This document shows positions 8,951 to 18,467 of a stretch of 64,000 nucleotides of DNA, piece after piece. The position numbers were made by a program, and so were the translations under genes. The DNA lies in assembly GCA_963768025.1 (NCBI GenBank), contig CAVYGM010000010.1, forward strand, positions 62,001 through 126,000, read 5' to 3'. This DNA is from CAVYGM01 sp963768025 (GTDB lineage: Bacteria; Bacteroidota; Bacteroidia; Cytophagales; Spirosomataceae). How positions within the stretch are numbered: the first letter of the stretch is position 1; each line of letters begins with the position of its first letter. Below the pieces are notes generated by a model. It made no database searches. It was not told the origin of the DNA and was given only the letters and a program-made list of their open reading frames with translations.

Positions 8951-9964
8951 TCAACTTTTCATCTCGCCGGGTATCACCACAATTTCCTTACGAATGTTGG
9001 ATCGTAGCACCGTGGCTCTGCACGACCGGCCAATGGACTCCTCGTGGAGAATTTTGTGCAGATCATCCATACTACCAACGGCCTTCCCGTCAAACTCCAC
9101 GATGATATCCCCTTCGCGAAATTCGCTGTTGTAGGCGGGGCCATCGGCCTCTACGCCCACCACGTACACGCCCGTACGGGTCGTGAGCTGATTGTACTGA
9201 ACGATGCGCTCGGTCAGGTCGATGAGTTGACCCGTAATGCCCAGGTATCCCCGGCGAACGCGTCCGCGCATTACCAGCTGACCAGCCACGTAGGCCGCGA
9301 TGTTGGACGAGACTGCAAAACATAATCCCTGAGCGGGTAGGATCACAGCCGTGTTGACGCCGATGACTTCCCCCAGCGAATTGACCAGCGGCCCGCCCGA
9401 GTTACCAGGGTTAAGTGAGGCGTCCGTCTGCACTACGTCGTCGATGAGGCGGCCTGACTCCGAGCGGAGGGTTCGGCCCACGGCGCTTACTACGCCCGCC
9501 GTTACCGAGTACTGAAAGCCGTAGGGATTACCCACCGCAATGGCAATTTGCCCCACGCGTAGCTTGCGCGAGTCGCCGAAGGTGAGTGCTTTGAGGCCTT
9601 CTCCGTAGATTTTGAGCACGGCCAGATCCGTGGCAGGATCACAGCCTATTACCTCGGCAATCATTTCGCGGCCGTCCGAAAGCTGTACCCGTATTTGGGA
9701 AGCCTGCGCCACCACGTGGTTGTTGGTGACTACGTAGCCGTCCGACGAAATTAGAAAGCCCGAGCCACTCCCCTCACCACTCTGTCCCCGGCGGCGGGCT
9801 GGGGCCGGTTTGCCGCTTACTTTGATCTGCACTACCGATTGGCTTACTTTCTGTGCTACCTGCACCACGGTGTTGGAGTAGGCATCCAGCAGCGGGGCAT
9901 CGTGTGATTCTTCCCCAAGCCCTTGGCTTTCAGAAGAATAGGGATGATTAATAAATTGATACAT
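8951..9964 (-). CDS. HtrA/DegP-like trypsin-type serine protease with one PDZ domain and no signal peptide
   Basis: The HtrA family degrades or refolds damaged proteins. The 337-residue protein has a trypsin-like domain with the complete triad: His83 in TNNHVV, Asp113 in ATDLAVLKI and Ser189 in NPGNSGGPL. A single PDZ domain follows at about 245-330 (RRGYLGITGQ, EGDIIVEFDGKAV). The N-terminus (MYQFINHPYSSESQ) is polar and shows neither a signal peptide nor a membrane anchor, unlike periplasmic DegP, so a cytoplasmic location is suggested. The ATG at 9964 is the first in frame. It is transcribed toward the GNAT/arfB pair. Confidence 0.9.
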   Translation of the reverse strand: MYQFINHPYSSESQGLGEESHDAPLLDAYSNTVVQVAQKVSQSVVQIKVSGKPAPARRRGQSGEGSGSGFLISSDGYVVTNNHVVAQASQIRVQLSDGREMIAEVIGCDPATDLAVLKIYGEGLKALTFGDSRKLRVGQIAIAVGNPYGFQYSVTAGVVSAVGRTLRSESGRLIDDVVQTDASLNPGNSGGPLVNSLGEVIGVNTAVILPAQGLCFAVSSNIAAYVAGQLVMRGRVRRGYLGITGQLIDLTERIVQYNQLTTRTGVYVVGVEADGPAYNSEFREGDIIVEFDGKAVGSMDDLHKILHEESIGRSCRATVLRSNIRKEIVVIPGEMKS

Positions 9965-10211
9965 ACTTGTTTAGAATAAAGAAGATATGATCATGAGGAG
10001 AAAAAGAGCTATACCAACTAAACAAACCGGCTACTCTGTCAGTAGTTTCCCATACAAGTAGCTAAAAAGTCAGGCCCTGGATGCGGGGCACAATGTCTAC
10101 ACTTTCCGGTGTTAGCACATTCCTTTTCGCAGTATTCCAATTTCTCTAGATTGGAATAAGGTTTGTACGCATTTTTGTTGTTTGTTTAATTATGATTTGA
10201 ACCTATTTCGT

Positions 10212-10964
10212 ATGCCATTCCGACTGCTTCAACCTCAGGACACTTCCCTTCCTATCACTACGTTCACCATTTTCAGATTTCCAAAAAGTAAGGCATGGTG
10301 GGCCTTTGGCCAAATGGGCCTGGGAGTGCTGCAAAAATCAGCGGGGGCTCTGTTTAGCAAAATGCTGGGTAATGGAAGAAATGGATTTGACATCATGCCC
10401 GATTTTCAACAGTATAGCTTCCTGGCATCCTGGACCAGCGACAAAGAAGCCGATGATTTTTTTGGCTCTACGGTTTTTCAAGAATACGCAGCCAGCGCCA
10501 CGGAATACTATACCGTCAAAATGCTATCCCTGCAAGCCCACGGGAAGTGGGACGCACAAGAGCCTTTCATAGCGACGGATGAACCTAAATTTAACCCAGA
10601 AGGCCCCATCATAGTATTGACCAGGGCAAAAATTAATTTCTTTAAGCTTTTCGATTTTTGGCGGCATGTGGGTCAGGCCCACGCGTCCCTCCGGAATTCA
10701 AAAGGGGTGTTGCTAGCCATGGGTATCGGTGAAAATCCTTTTACCGAGCAGGCCACTATCAGTGTGTGGGACAGCGTGGATTCCCTTCGCAAGTTTGCTT
10801 ATCAGAAGTCCGGGCACAAGGAGATTGTAAAGCGGACCCGGCAACGGAAGTGGTACAAGGAAGAACTATTTGCGCGATTTGTACCGGTAGCTACCCAGGG
10901 AACACTCCATGGAAGAGATGTGCTGGAAGCGTATTTTAAACCTGAATTGAGTCCCATGCAGTAG
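10212..10964 (+). CDS. CrtA-like spheroidene monooxygenase family protein
   Basis: CrtA-type enzymes add a keto group at C-2 of carotenoids; in Bacteroidota relatives are linked to flexixanthin-like pigments. The 250-residue protein carries the family signatures RAKINFFKLFDFWRHVGQA (about 131-149) and IGENPFTEQATISVWDSVDS, followed by LRKFAYQ and the C-terminal WYKEELFARF. No other carotenoid gene lies in this window, so the substrate is an inference from the family. ATG 10212 is chosen over an upstream TTG at 10182. The gene stands alone and is divergent from the HtrA-like protease. Confidence 0.82.
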   Translation: MPFRLLQPQDTSLPITTFTIFRFPKSKAWWAFGQMGLGVLQKSAGALFSKMLGNGRNGFDIMPDFQQYSFLASWTSDKEADDFFGSTVFQEYAASATEYYTVKMLSLQAHGKWDAQEPFIATDEPKFNPEGPIIVLTRAKINFFKLFDFWRHVGQAHASLRNSKGVLLAMGIGENPFTEQATISVWDSVDSLRKFAYQKSGHKEIVKRTRQRKWYKEELFARFVPVATQGTLHGRDVLEAYFKPELSPMQ

Positions 10965-11083
10965 CCTTCATACTCAGGGGAAAAGGGTGGTCGAGGAAAG
11001 AGAATTGCTTCGATTCAATAAGACACCCTGGTCTGTAAGCCGATGAACATCAGCAGATAGGCGCTGGATAAAACATACGAAAA

Positions 11084-11115
11084 TTTGCATTATTCGCGTT
11101 TTGGGGTAAACTTTG
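11084..11115 (+). promoter_or_regulatory. Possible promoter ahead of the small membrane protein
   Basis: TTTG (11084-11087) lies 19 bp upstream of TAAACTTTG (11107-11115), which resembles the Bacteroidota -33/-7 pair but has one extra base inside the -7 element. If real, transcription would begin near 11122 and translation would have to start at a later TTG (11143). Confidence 0.3.
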
Positions 11116-11508
11116 CGATCCGATTTAAAAAGTGAACCTGCATTGAACCCAAAGCAACGACATATCAGCAAGATACTGAGCAGCTTACTAGCTGTACTCG
11201 TGCTGCTAGTGGCCGTTGCCGGTAAGTCATGGACCGTGCCGACGCTACCGGTTGAGAAGGACAAAACGGAACAAGCTACCAAAAAAGCCGCAAATGAATC
11301 AACTACCGTAAGCGAACTATCGCTGCACGCGGTGGTTACGCCTGCCGTTTCCTTCGATTTTGAAAAGTCTCTCTTCGTGCTTTCGCACGTATTTCTGTTT
11401 AGCTTTCGGGAGAAGGTCAAGATTCCTTCGGCGTACCAAACGCCCTTCTACTATTTTTCTTATTTCCGACACGTTTTCGGACACCAGATTGCTCCCAACG
11501 CGCCTTAG
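11113..11508 (+). CDS. Conserved small membrane-associated protein, function unknown
   Basis: This frame of up to 131 residues has one clear transmembrane or signal-anchor segment (ILSSLLAVLVLLVAVAG, about residues 21-37). A hydrophilic part with many Lys, Glu and Thr follows, then a C-terminal aromatic stretch (FFSYFRHVFGHQ-like). No ATG is available near the beginning. TTG 11113 or TTG 11143 are the candidate starts, the latter if the overlapping promoter candidate is right. I recognise no domain. The opposite strand also has an open frame here, but it is Ser/Thr-rich and reads like an antisense shadow. Confidence 0.6.
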   Translation: MRSDLKSEPALNPKQRHISKILSSLLAVLVLLVAVAGKSWTVPTLPVEKDKTEQATKKAANESTTVSELSLHAVVTPAVSFDFEKSLFVLSHVFLFSFREKVKIPSAYQTPFYYFSYFRHVFGHQIAPNAP

Positions 11509-11509
11509 C

Positions 11510-11543
11510 AATTTTGAATGAGTAAATGAGTGAATGATAGAAT
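11510..11543 (+). repeat. Dispersed octamer repeat, copy A
   Basis: The block begins AATTTTGAATGAG and consists of imperfect copies of the octamer TGAATGAG, ending TGAATGAT. It lies directly after the stop codon of the small membrane protein. The same block recurs near 21141, 44477 and 50651. Confidence 0.6.
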
Positions 11544-11729
11544 ATTTTATATCTATTGTATTGCTCTTTACCATTCTACTTGCATTGTCTAGTTTTTAGA
11601 CTGATCATCTTTATTTCTCACTAATCAATACTTGGACAGCATACAATTCCGGAGCTAACAAGTAGCCGGATGGTATTCTATCAATCTATCACATCGGGGG
11701 CTGACCCCTCAATCATTCATAATTAATTC

Positions 11730-14708
11730 ATGCAGAATAGAACCGGAATAATAACCCTGACGATCGTAATAGCGCTGATAAGCATTTATTACCTGTCGTT
11801 CACTTTTATGGCCCGCAAATACAAAGCGGACGCCGAAACCTACGCTACCAATGCCCAGGGCAAGGTGGATTATATCAAAAAGCAGAGCTACGTTGACTCG
11901 CTGTGGCGTGAGGAAGTATACCTTGGCCATACGTTACAGGAAGTAATGGAGCGTGAGCTGAGCCTGGGCCTTGACTTACAAGGTGGTATGCACGTGGTAC
12001 TGGAAGTAGCACCCAGCGATATCATCAAAGGCTTAGCGGGAGGTAATGCCCGTAGCGCGCAGTTTCAGCAGGCTTTGAAAACAGCAGAAGAGGAGCAAAA
12101 AAGCAGCCAAAGTAGCTTTGTGAATCTTTTCGTGAGCGCTTACAAAGAAGTAGCTCCCAATACCAGCCTGGCTAGTGTGTTTGCCAATAGTGCCAACCGC
12201 GGCAAGATCAACAGTAATTCTTCCGATACGGAGGTTATCGGCCTTCTGAATGAAGAAGTTGAGAATGCTATTGACCGGGCCTATAAGATTATTCAGGCGC
12301 GAGTGGATAAGTTTGGGGTAACCAACCCGAACCTGCAGCGCTTGCCCGGTAAGAATCAGATCCTGGTAGAGCTCCCCGGTGTGGACAACCCCGAGCGGGT
12401 TCGCCGCCTGCTGTCTGGTGCGGCCAAGCTGGAATTCGCCGAAGTGTATAATACCAACGAAATTTCCCCCAGCCTCGAGCAGCTTGGTCTGTACCTGACC
12501 CGCGAAGAGGCCGCCGAAAAGGCTGCCCGCCCTTCTACTACTACCGCCGTGGACACCAGCAAGTCCGCTTCTCCGGCTAGTAGCCTGGAAGCACAGCTGG
12601 CGCAGCGAAGCGATTCGACCCAGGCCGATACCTCGGCTCTGGCTGCCCAAACAGCCGCGTTGACCAATCTGTTCGTACCCCTTCCCCAGGGATTGGGCGT
12701 GTATCTAAAAGACACCGGCCGGGCTGGACAAATACTGCGCCGTCCCGAAGTACGCTCCTTCTTCCCCGGTGACCTGGTTTTTATGTGGGACCGGAAAGGG
12801 ATTGATGCGACCAACGGTCAGCAGATATTGCCCCTTTACTTTATCAAAAAACCCAACGGACAAGCTCCGCTAGAAGGTGACGTGATTGTGGATGCCACCA
12901 ACGACTACGACGAGCGCGGACAGCCCGAAGTGAGCATGCGAATGAACGGAGAAGGAGCCCGCAAGTGGCGTACCCTCACCGCCAACAATATCAACCGTCA
13001 GATCGCCATTATTCTGGACAACCAGGTCTATACGGCTCCCAATGTAAACGGTGAGATTCCTAACGGAAACTCCAGCATATCGGGAAGCTTTACGGTAGAG
13101 GAAACTAAGGACATGGCTAACGTACTGAAAGCCGGTAAACTCCCCGCCCCTACTAATATTGTGGAAGAAGCCGTGGTGGGTTCTACCCTGGGTTCGGAGG
13201 CCGTTACGGCGGGTATACTATCTTCACTGGTGGGCCTTATTGTGGTATTGGTGTTCATGGTGGCGTATTATAGCCGCGCCGGCTGGATTGCTGATATTGC
13301 CCTGTTTGTCAACTTATTCTTCCTGATGGGCGTGATGGCATCGCTGGGTGCCGTGCTGACGCTGTCGGGTATTGCGGGTATCGTACTTACGATCGGTATG
13401 TCGGTGGATGCTAACGTACTTATTTACGAAGGCATTAAAGTAGAACTGGCAGCCGGTAAGCCCTTTGCCCAGGCCGTACGCGACGGATTCAAAAATGCCC
13501 TTTCGGCCATCATTGACTCCAATGTCACCACGCTGCTAACGGGAGTTATCCTGTTTATTTTTGGTACCGGCTTGGTTCTGGGTTTTGCTACAACCCTGGT
13601 GATTGGTCTGATTACCTCGTTGTTTGCCGCCATTTTCATCACCCGGTTGTTGCTGGAATACACCATTCAGCAGGGCAAAACGCTGAAATTCTACTCCGGC
13701 CTTACCAAGAATTGGTTTAAGGACACCAACTTCGATTTCGTAACTCAGCGCAAGCGTTTCTACTATGTATCTTCGGCCATCATCCTCATTGGAATTGGCT
13801 CGTTTATTTTCAAAGGGTTCGGACTGGGTATTGATTTCAAGGGCGGTCGCTCGTACGTAGTACGCTTCGAGAAAAACGTAAGTACCGACGAAGTTCGTCA
13901 GGCCATGGCCAACGCCCTGGGCACCACTCCCGAGGTGAAAACCTTTGGTGGTTTTGATCAGGTGAAAATCACAACGGCCTATCTGATTGAGGATACCTCA
14001 CCTGATGCTGATAAAACGGCCGAAGCCAAAATCATGGAAGGTGTTTCCAAGGTACCTGATAATAATAAAGGAGAGATTGTGAGCTCGGCCAAAGTGGGTC
14101 CTACCATCGCTTACGATACCATGATATCGGCCATCTGGGCCATTCTGCTGGCCGTAGCCGTTAACTTTGGGTATATCTTCATCCGGTTCCGTCGGTTGGC
14201 ATTTAGCTATGGCGCCGTGGCGGCTCTCTTCCACGACGTGATTGTACTGCTCGCTATTTTCTCTTTGTTTAACGGATGGCTTCCCTTCTCGCTGGATATC
14301 GACCAGGCCTTTATCGGTTCGGTACTGACCATCATGGGTTATTCGATGAACGACACTGTTGTAATCTTTGACCGTATCCGCGAATACCTCAACGACAAAG
14401 GCTCCAAGAAGGAAAGTATCCCGACCATTATTAACAATGCCTTGAACAGTACCCTCAGCCGTACGGCGGTAACGGGTATCTCCACCATGCTGGTTTTGGT
14501 TGTACTTCTAATATTTGGGGGCGAAGTGATCCGCGGATTCACGTTCTCGATGCTGATCGGAGTCATTGTAGGTACTTATTCATCCCTGTTCGTAGCGGCG
14601 CCTATCGTTGTAGACATTCTTCAGCGCGATCAGTTGAAGAATCCTGCCCCGGTGGTAGTGGAGCCAATAGCACCAGTGGGTAAGAAATCAAAACCCGCCA
14701 AAGCGTAA
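11730..14708 (+). CDS. secDF: Fused protein translocase subunit SecDF
   Basis: SecDF uses the proton gradient to pull exported proteins through the SecYEG channel. This 992-residue polypeptide fuses SecD and SecF, as is usual in Bacteroidota. TM1 is at residues 7-27, and the large periplasmic P1 domain with its conserved SLGLDLQGGMHVVLEV start is at about 75-90. TM2-6 of SecD follow, with GMSVDANVLIYEGIK. The SecF half starts near residue 665, with its own periplasmic LGIDFKGGRSYVVRF and the MGYSMNDTVVIFDRIREYL membrane motif. A low-complexity Ala/Ser/Thr stretch near 260-310 is a lineage-specific insert. A strong terminator follows immediately. Confidence 0.97.
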   Translation: MQNRTGIITLTIVIALISIYYLSFTFMARKYKADAETYATNAQGKVDYIKKQSYVDSLWREEVYLGHTLQEVMERELSLGLDLQGGMHVVLEVAPSDIIKGLAGGNARSAQFQQALKTAEEEQKSSQSSFVNLFVSAYKEVAPNTSLASVFANSANRGKINSNSSDTEVIGLLNEEVENAIDRAYKIIQARVDKFGVTNPNLQRLPGKNQILVELPGVDNPERVRRLLSGAAKLEFAEVYNTNEISPSLEQLGLYLTREEAAEKAARPSTTTAVDTSKSASPASSLEAQLAQRSDSTQADTSALAAQTAALTNLFVPLPQGLGVYLKDTGRAGQILRRPEVRSFFPGDLVFMWDRKGIDATNGQQILPLYFIKKPNGQAPLEGDVIVDATNDYDERGQPEVSMRMNGEGARKWRTLTANNINRQIAIILDNQVYTAPNVNGEIPNGNSSISGSFTVEETKDMANVLKAGKLPAPTNIVEEAVVGSTLGSEAVTAGILSSLVGLIVVLVFMVAYYSRAGWIADIALFVNLFFLMGVMASLGAVLTLSGIAGIVLTIGMSVDANVLIYEGIKVELAAGKPFAQAVRDGFKNALSAIIDSNVTTLLTGVILFIFGTGLVLGFATTLVIGLITSLFAAIFITRLLLEYTIQQGKTLKFYSGLTKNWFKDTNFDFVTQRKRFYYVSSAIILIGIGSFIFKGFGLGIDFKGGRSYVVRFEKNVSTDEVRQAMANALGTTPEVKTFGGFDQVKITTAYLIEDTSPDADKTAEAKIMEGVSKVPDNNKGEIVSSAKVGPTIAYDTMISAIWAILLAVAVNFGYIFIRFRRLAFSYGAVAALFHDVIVLLAIFSLFNGWLPFSLDIDQAFIGSVLTIMGYSMNDTVVIFDRIREYLNDKGSKKESIPTIINNALNSTLSRTAVTGISTMLVLVVLLIFGGEVIRGFTFSMLIGVIVGTYSSLFVAAPIVVDILQRDQLKNPAPVVVEPIAPVGKKSKPAKA

Positions 14709-14712
14709 CAAT

Positions 14713-14760
14713 CCCATATAAAAAGGGGGGAGGCCGAAGGTCTTCCCCCTTTTTATATGG
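14713..14760 (+). terminator. Rho-independent terminator of secDF
   Basis: A near-perfect inverted repeat of about 20 bp per arm (CCATATAAAAAGGGGG and its complement) closes on a short GAA-containing loop. It begins a few bases after the secDF stop, and its right arm supplies the T-run. Confidence 0.85.
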
Positions 14761-14841
14761 CAAAATCTCCGCTTTTTCCCGATTTTAAACTAGTTTAGCA
14801 TTTAATCGAAACTTCATACAACACTTTTACCCTACTTTACA

Positions 14842-16296
14842 ATGGCAAAGAATCTGTGGATAAAAAAGCCGTTAGACAAACTGATGGCCGAATCATCGGA
14901 TGAGGGCAATCAGCTAAAACGCACCTTGGGGGCATCGAGCCTGGTGGCGTTGGGCATAGGTGCCATCATTGGTGCCGGTCTCTTCTCCCTCACTGGAATC
15001 GCCGCCGCCGAACATGCCGGCCCGGCGGTTACCATTTCTTTCGTACTAGCCGCTTTTGGCTGTGCCTTCGCGGGGCTTTGCTACGCTGAATTTGCGTCCA
15101 TGATTCCTATTGCCGGTAGCGCCTACACCTACTCGTACGCCACCATGGGGGAATTTATCGCCTGGATCATTGGTTGGGACCTGGTACTGGAATACGCCCT
15201 GGGAGCCGCTACGGTAGCCGTAAGTTGGTCGAGGTACCTACTCGAATTTCTCAATGGCTTCGGCATTCACCTACCCGTTGAGCTGGTGTGCTCTCCCTTC
15301 GAAGTCGTGAAGCTAAGCGATGGTACCATTATTGAAGGCGGAATGATCAATCTACCCGCCATTCTGATCGTGAGCTTGTTGTCCCTGCTGCTCATCCGGG
15401 GTACGCAGGGCTCCGCTCTCATGAACAACATCCTGGTGGTACTCAAAGTAGCCGTGGTGCTTGTTTTTATTACCCTGGGCTGGAGTCACATTGACCCCAC
15501 CAACTACACCCCTTACATTCCCGAGAACACGGGCGACTATGAGCACTTTGGATGGTCGGGCATTGCTACGGGAGCGGCAGTGGTGTTTTTTGCCTTCATC
15601 GGTTTTGATGCCGTATCTACCGCGGCGCAGGAAGCCAAAAATCCTCAGCGCGACATGCCCATCGGTATCCTGGGCTCACTGATCATCTGTACCATTTTAT
15701 ACGTACTTTTTGCCCACGTCATGACCGGCCTAGTCAACTACACAGTATTTGCCAATGACGCCAAGCCTGCCGCCACGGCCTTTGCTAAAACTGGCTATGA
15801 CTTTCTACAAAACGGGTTGATTCTGGCCATTCTGGCGGGATATACCTCCGTTATGCTCGTGATGCTTCTGGGCCAAAGCCGGGTATTTTACACCATGAGC
15901 AACGATGGATTACTTCCACCTTTCTTCCGGGCTATTCACAAGCGTTATCATACTCCCTGGAAAACCAACCTTTTCTTCCTGGTCTTTGTGAGCGCTTTTG
16001 CAGGTTTTGTACCGGTGAGCGATCTGGGCCACATGGTGAGCATCGGTACGCTGTTTGCCTTCTGCCTGGTGTGTGCCGGCGTGTGGTTGATGCGCGTTCG
16101 AATGCCCAATATTCCCCGCTCTTTCAAGACCCCACTCGTTCCCCTTGTTCCCATCATGGGCATAGTGGTGTGCCTGTACCTGATGTACTCCCTTCCTACC
16201 GAAAGCTGGTATCGCCTGGCGATCTGGCTACTGATCGGACTGGCCGTCTATTTCTTCTACGGTCAAAAGCATAGCAAAATGAATTCAGAAGAGTAA
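14842..16296 (+). CDS. APC-family amino-acid permease (cationic amino-acid transporter type)
   Basis: This 484-residue inner-membrane transporter of the amino acid-polyamine-organocation superfamily has about 12-13 hydrophobic segments. The substrate-binding GIGAIIGAGLFSLTG motif of TM1 is at about residues 38-52, and FIGFDAVSTAAQEAKNPQRD, a marker of the CAT/YfnA branch, lies near 250. The N-terminal cytoplasmic stretch (IKKPLDKLMAESS) is also typical of that branch, whose members import neutral or cationic amino acids by proton symport. The exact substrate is unknown. It stands as a single gene between two terminators. Confidence 0.92.
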   Translation: MAKNLWIKKPLDKLMAESSDEGNQLKRTLGASSLVALGIGAIIGAGLFSLTGIAAAEHAGPAVTISFVLAAFGCAFAGLCYAEFASMIPIAGSAYTYSYATMGEFIAWIIGWDLVLEYALGAATVAVSWSRYLLEFLNGFGIHLPVELVCSPFEVVKLSDGTIIEGGMINLPAILIVSLLSLLLIRGTQGSALMNNILVVLKVAVVLVFITLGWSHIDPTNYTPYIPENTGDYEHFGWSGIATGAAVVFFAFIGFDAVSTAAQEAKNPQRDMPIGILGSLIICTILYVLFAHVMTGLVNYTVFANDAKPAATAFAKTGYDFLQNGLILAILAGYTSVMLVMLLGQSRVFYTMSNDGLLPPFFRAIHKRYHTPWKTNLFFLVFVSAFAGFVPVSDLGHMVSIGTLFAFCLVCAGVWLMRVRMPNIPRSFKTPLVPLVPIMGIVVCLYLMYSLPTESWYRLAIWLLIGLAVYFFYGQKHSKMNSEE

Positions 16297-16311
16297 TCAC
16301 TCTTTTTAAAC

Positions 16312-16348
16312 AGAGCCCGTGGGTAGTCTTACTCACGGGCTCTTTGTT
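16312..16348 (+). terminator. Terminator after the APC permease
   Basis: A perfect 10-bp stem, AGAGCCCGTG (16312-16321) with CACGGGCTCT (16334-16343), is followed by a T-rich stretch. It lies 15 bp after the permease stop codon. Confidence 0.85.
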
Positions 16349-16443
16349 GTTAAAATGAAAAATTTTATAGTAGCTTAGCGTTTTAGACCCAAATAAAATT
16401 TTACTTTCAAAACCAAAAACCATTCTTTTACCAAGCCTCCTGT

Positions 16444-17982
16444 ATGAAAAAACTCTCGTCCTTCTTCGCCTTCCTCACCACAACTCTGGCTACCTTCCCG
16501 CTGTATGCTCAAACAGAAGAGGGCGGCCTGGATCAAAAAATTAACAGCTGGGTACAGCCCGCCACAGACCTGGTGAGCAGCATTGTGTTTTTCCCCATCC
16601 AATTAGGCGCAGAGGCTACTACCAGCATGCCTTTGGTAATTATCTTCCTGCTTTCCTCGGCTGTCTTTTTTACCATTTATTTCAAATTCATCAACCTGCG
16701 GGGTTTTAGCACTGCCATCAAAACCGTAAAAGGTACCTACAGCGACCCTAGTGACGCGGGAGAGGTGTCCCACTTCCAAGCATTAACCGCCGCTGTATCG
16801 GGCACGGTGGGCCTTGGCAATATTGCGGGAGTAGCCATTGCTATTTCACTAGGAGGACCAGGGGCTACCTTATGGATGATTATTGCAGGGTTTTTAGGTA
16901 TGTCGTCCAAATTTGTGGAGTGTACGCTGGGAGTGAAATACCGTGAAATTGGCGCGGATGGCAAGGTATACGGCGGCCCCATGTATTACCTAACCAAAGG
17001 ATTGAAGGAAAAAGGACAGGAAAAACTCGGCAAAGTGCTGGCAGTTTTCTTTGCCATCATGTGCGTAGGCGGATCGTTCGGGGGGGGCAACATGTTCCAG
17101 GCCAACCAGGCCGCTAAGCAATTTACGGACATGACCGGGACAGTTTCCTCTTCGGCTGGTACCTATTTTGGGTTGTTTATGGCGGCTATGGTGGCCCTGG
17201 TGATTATAGGGGGCATTAAGCGCATTGGAGCCGTAACCGAAAAAATCGTTCCCTTCATGTGTGGGATATACATCCTTGCCTCCCTGGTGGTCCTTATAGT
17301 CAATGCGGCCAACCTGCCCGCTACCATCGGCAAAATCTTCGGAGAGGCATTCAGTCCGCTGGCAGTAGCCGGGGGCTTTGTGGGCGTGTTGGTTCAGGGA
17401 TTCCGGCGGGCGGCGTTTTCGAACGAAGCCGGGGTGGGCTCAGCGGCCATCGCGCACTCAGCCGTCAAGACCGACTATCCGGCCAGTGAGGGAATTGTGG
17501 CCTTGCTCGAGCCTTTCATCGATACGGTTGTCATCTGTACTATGACTGCTCTTGTGGTGGTAATCACCGGGGATTATGACAATGCCGGTGCCATGGGTGG
17601 CGTCGAGATGACGTCTCAGTCCTTTGCCACGGTTATCCCCTGGTTTCCTTACGTGCTAACGGTTACGGTAGTTCTGTTCGCTTTTTCTACCATGATCTCC
17701 TGGTCGTACTATGGCTTGCAGGCGTGGTTATTCTTGTTTGGAAAAACCAAACTGAACGATATTCTCTACAAGGTACTCTTCTGTTTTTTCGTGGTGGTTG
17801 GAGCTGCCGCCAGCTTGGGAGCGGTTACCGATTTCTCGGACGCTATGATTTTTGCAATGTCCGTTCCCAACCTGATCGGGCTGTTCTTTTTGCTCCCCGT
17901 CGTAAAGAAGGAAGTTTCCAGGTACTACGCCTACATCAAAAGCGGCGAGTGGAAGCAGTACCATCCAGAATCGGTAAAATGA
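16444..17982 (+). CDS. Alanine/glycine:cation symporter (AGCS family)
   Basis: This 512-residue sodium-coupled amino-acid carrier begins with a cleavable-looking segment ending TFPLYAQ (residues 1-22), common in Bacteroidota members. The AGCS signature GTVGLGNIAGVAIAISLGG (about 119-137) is intact, as are GGPMYYLTKGL and FSNEAGVGSAAIAHSAV, which line the substrate and sodium pocket. Around 11 transmembrane helices are evident. The family imports alanine or glycine with Na+. It follows the APC permease on the same strand but is separated from it by a terminator, so the two are probably separate units. Confidence 0.94.
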   Translation: MKKLSSFFAFLTTTLATFPLYAQTEEGGLDQKINSWVQPATDLVSSIVFFPIQLGAEATTSMPLVIIFLLSSAVFFTIYFKFINLRGFSTAIKTVKGTYSDPSDAGEVSHFQALTAAVSGTVGLGNIAGVAIAISLGGPGATLWMIIAGFLGMSSKFVECTLGVKYREIGADGKVYGGPMYYLTKGLKEKGQEKLGKVLAVFFAIMCVGGSFGGGNMFQANQAAKQFTDMTGTVSSSAGTYFGLFMAAMVALVIIGGIKRIGAVTEKIVPFMCGIYILASLVVLIVNAANLPATIGKIFGEAFSPLAVAGGFVGVLVQGFRRAAFSNEAGVGSAAIAHSAVKTDYPASEGIVALLEPFIDTVVICTMTALVVVITGDYDNAGAMGGVEMTSQSFATVIPWFPYVLTVTVVLFAFSTMISWSYYGLQAWLFLFGKTKLNDILYKVLFCFFVVVGAAASLGAVTDFSDAMIFAMSVPNLIGLFFLLPVVKKEVSRYYAYIKSGEWKQYHPESVK

Positions 17983-17990
17983 GTCCCTTC

Positions 17991-18320
17991 CTATCTTCTT
18001 CTCGGAGTCGGCATTTCATCAATCCCCAACGTAGTCAGGTGGGGATTGATGATCCGTTTTGTGATGCGTAGCTCAAAGTACCTCACGCCTTCCACCACAA
18101 AGTAGTGCGTGAAAAGTTCTCTGTTTTTCAGATCCCTATATACACTCGAATAACTAATAGTACCCGGCCACCCCTGAGCACCCAAAGCAGTGTGTAACGT
18201 ATCAATTGCTTTTTTGAGGTTTGAAAAATAAGTGAGCGATTCCGGAGGAGTCTCAAACGGATTAGCCTTTACCAAAGGCTGAATGCACACTTCATAAATA
18301 GGTTGTTGTCTTGCGGCCAT
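17991..18320 (-). CDS. Hypothetical protein, about 109 residues
   Basis: The frame starts at ATG 18320 with MAARQQPIYEVCIQPLV and encodes a soluble protein with no signal peptide or transmembrane segment. It has mixed alpha-beta character and a basic C-terminus (PTPRRR). The central part (SYSSVYRDLKNRELFTHYFVV) looks well folded. I recognise no family. It converges on the AGCS transporter with only 8 bp between stops. An inverted repeat at 18383-18411 lies upstream of it. Confidence 0.6.
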   Translation of the reverse strand: MAARQQPIYEVCIQPLVKANPFETPPESLTYFSNLKKAIDTLHTALGAQGWPGTISYSSVYRDLKNRELFTHYFVVEGVRYFELRITKRIINPHLTTLGIDEMPTPRRR

Positions 18321-18382
18321 TTTTGGACAAAATGTGGATAAATCCTAGATTTTAGCAAAAAACCTGCCAATCAGGAATTTAT

Positions 18383-18411
18383 TTTGAAAAATAATAGAAC
18401 TATTTTTCAAA
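18383..18411. repeat. Perfect inverted repeat upstream of the 109-residue gene
   Basis: The arms TTTGAAAAATA (18383-18393) and TATTTTTCAAA (18401-18411) are exact complements around a 7-bp spacer. It may be an operator for the minus-strand gene at 18320. It has no T-run and is not a terminator. Confidence 0.45.
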
Positions 18412-18467
18412 GGTAAAACTTTTTTATAAGTCCCGGCGTTTTATATGTGTTGTATAACTCACCGAAG

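Noticed and set aside
10974..11420. A 148-codon minus-strand frame overlapping the small membrane protein
   Set aside because: It is strongly biased to Ser and Thr and lacks any motif, whereas the plus strand has a coherent signal-anchor protein. Only the plus-strand gene is kept.
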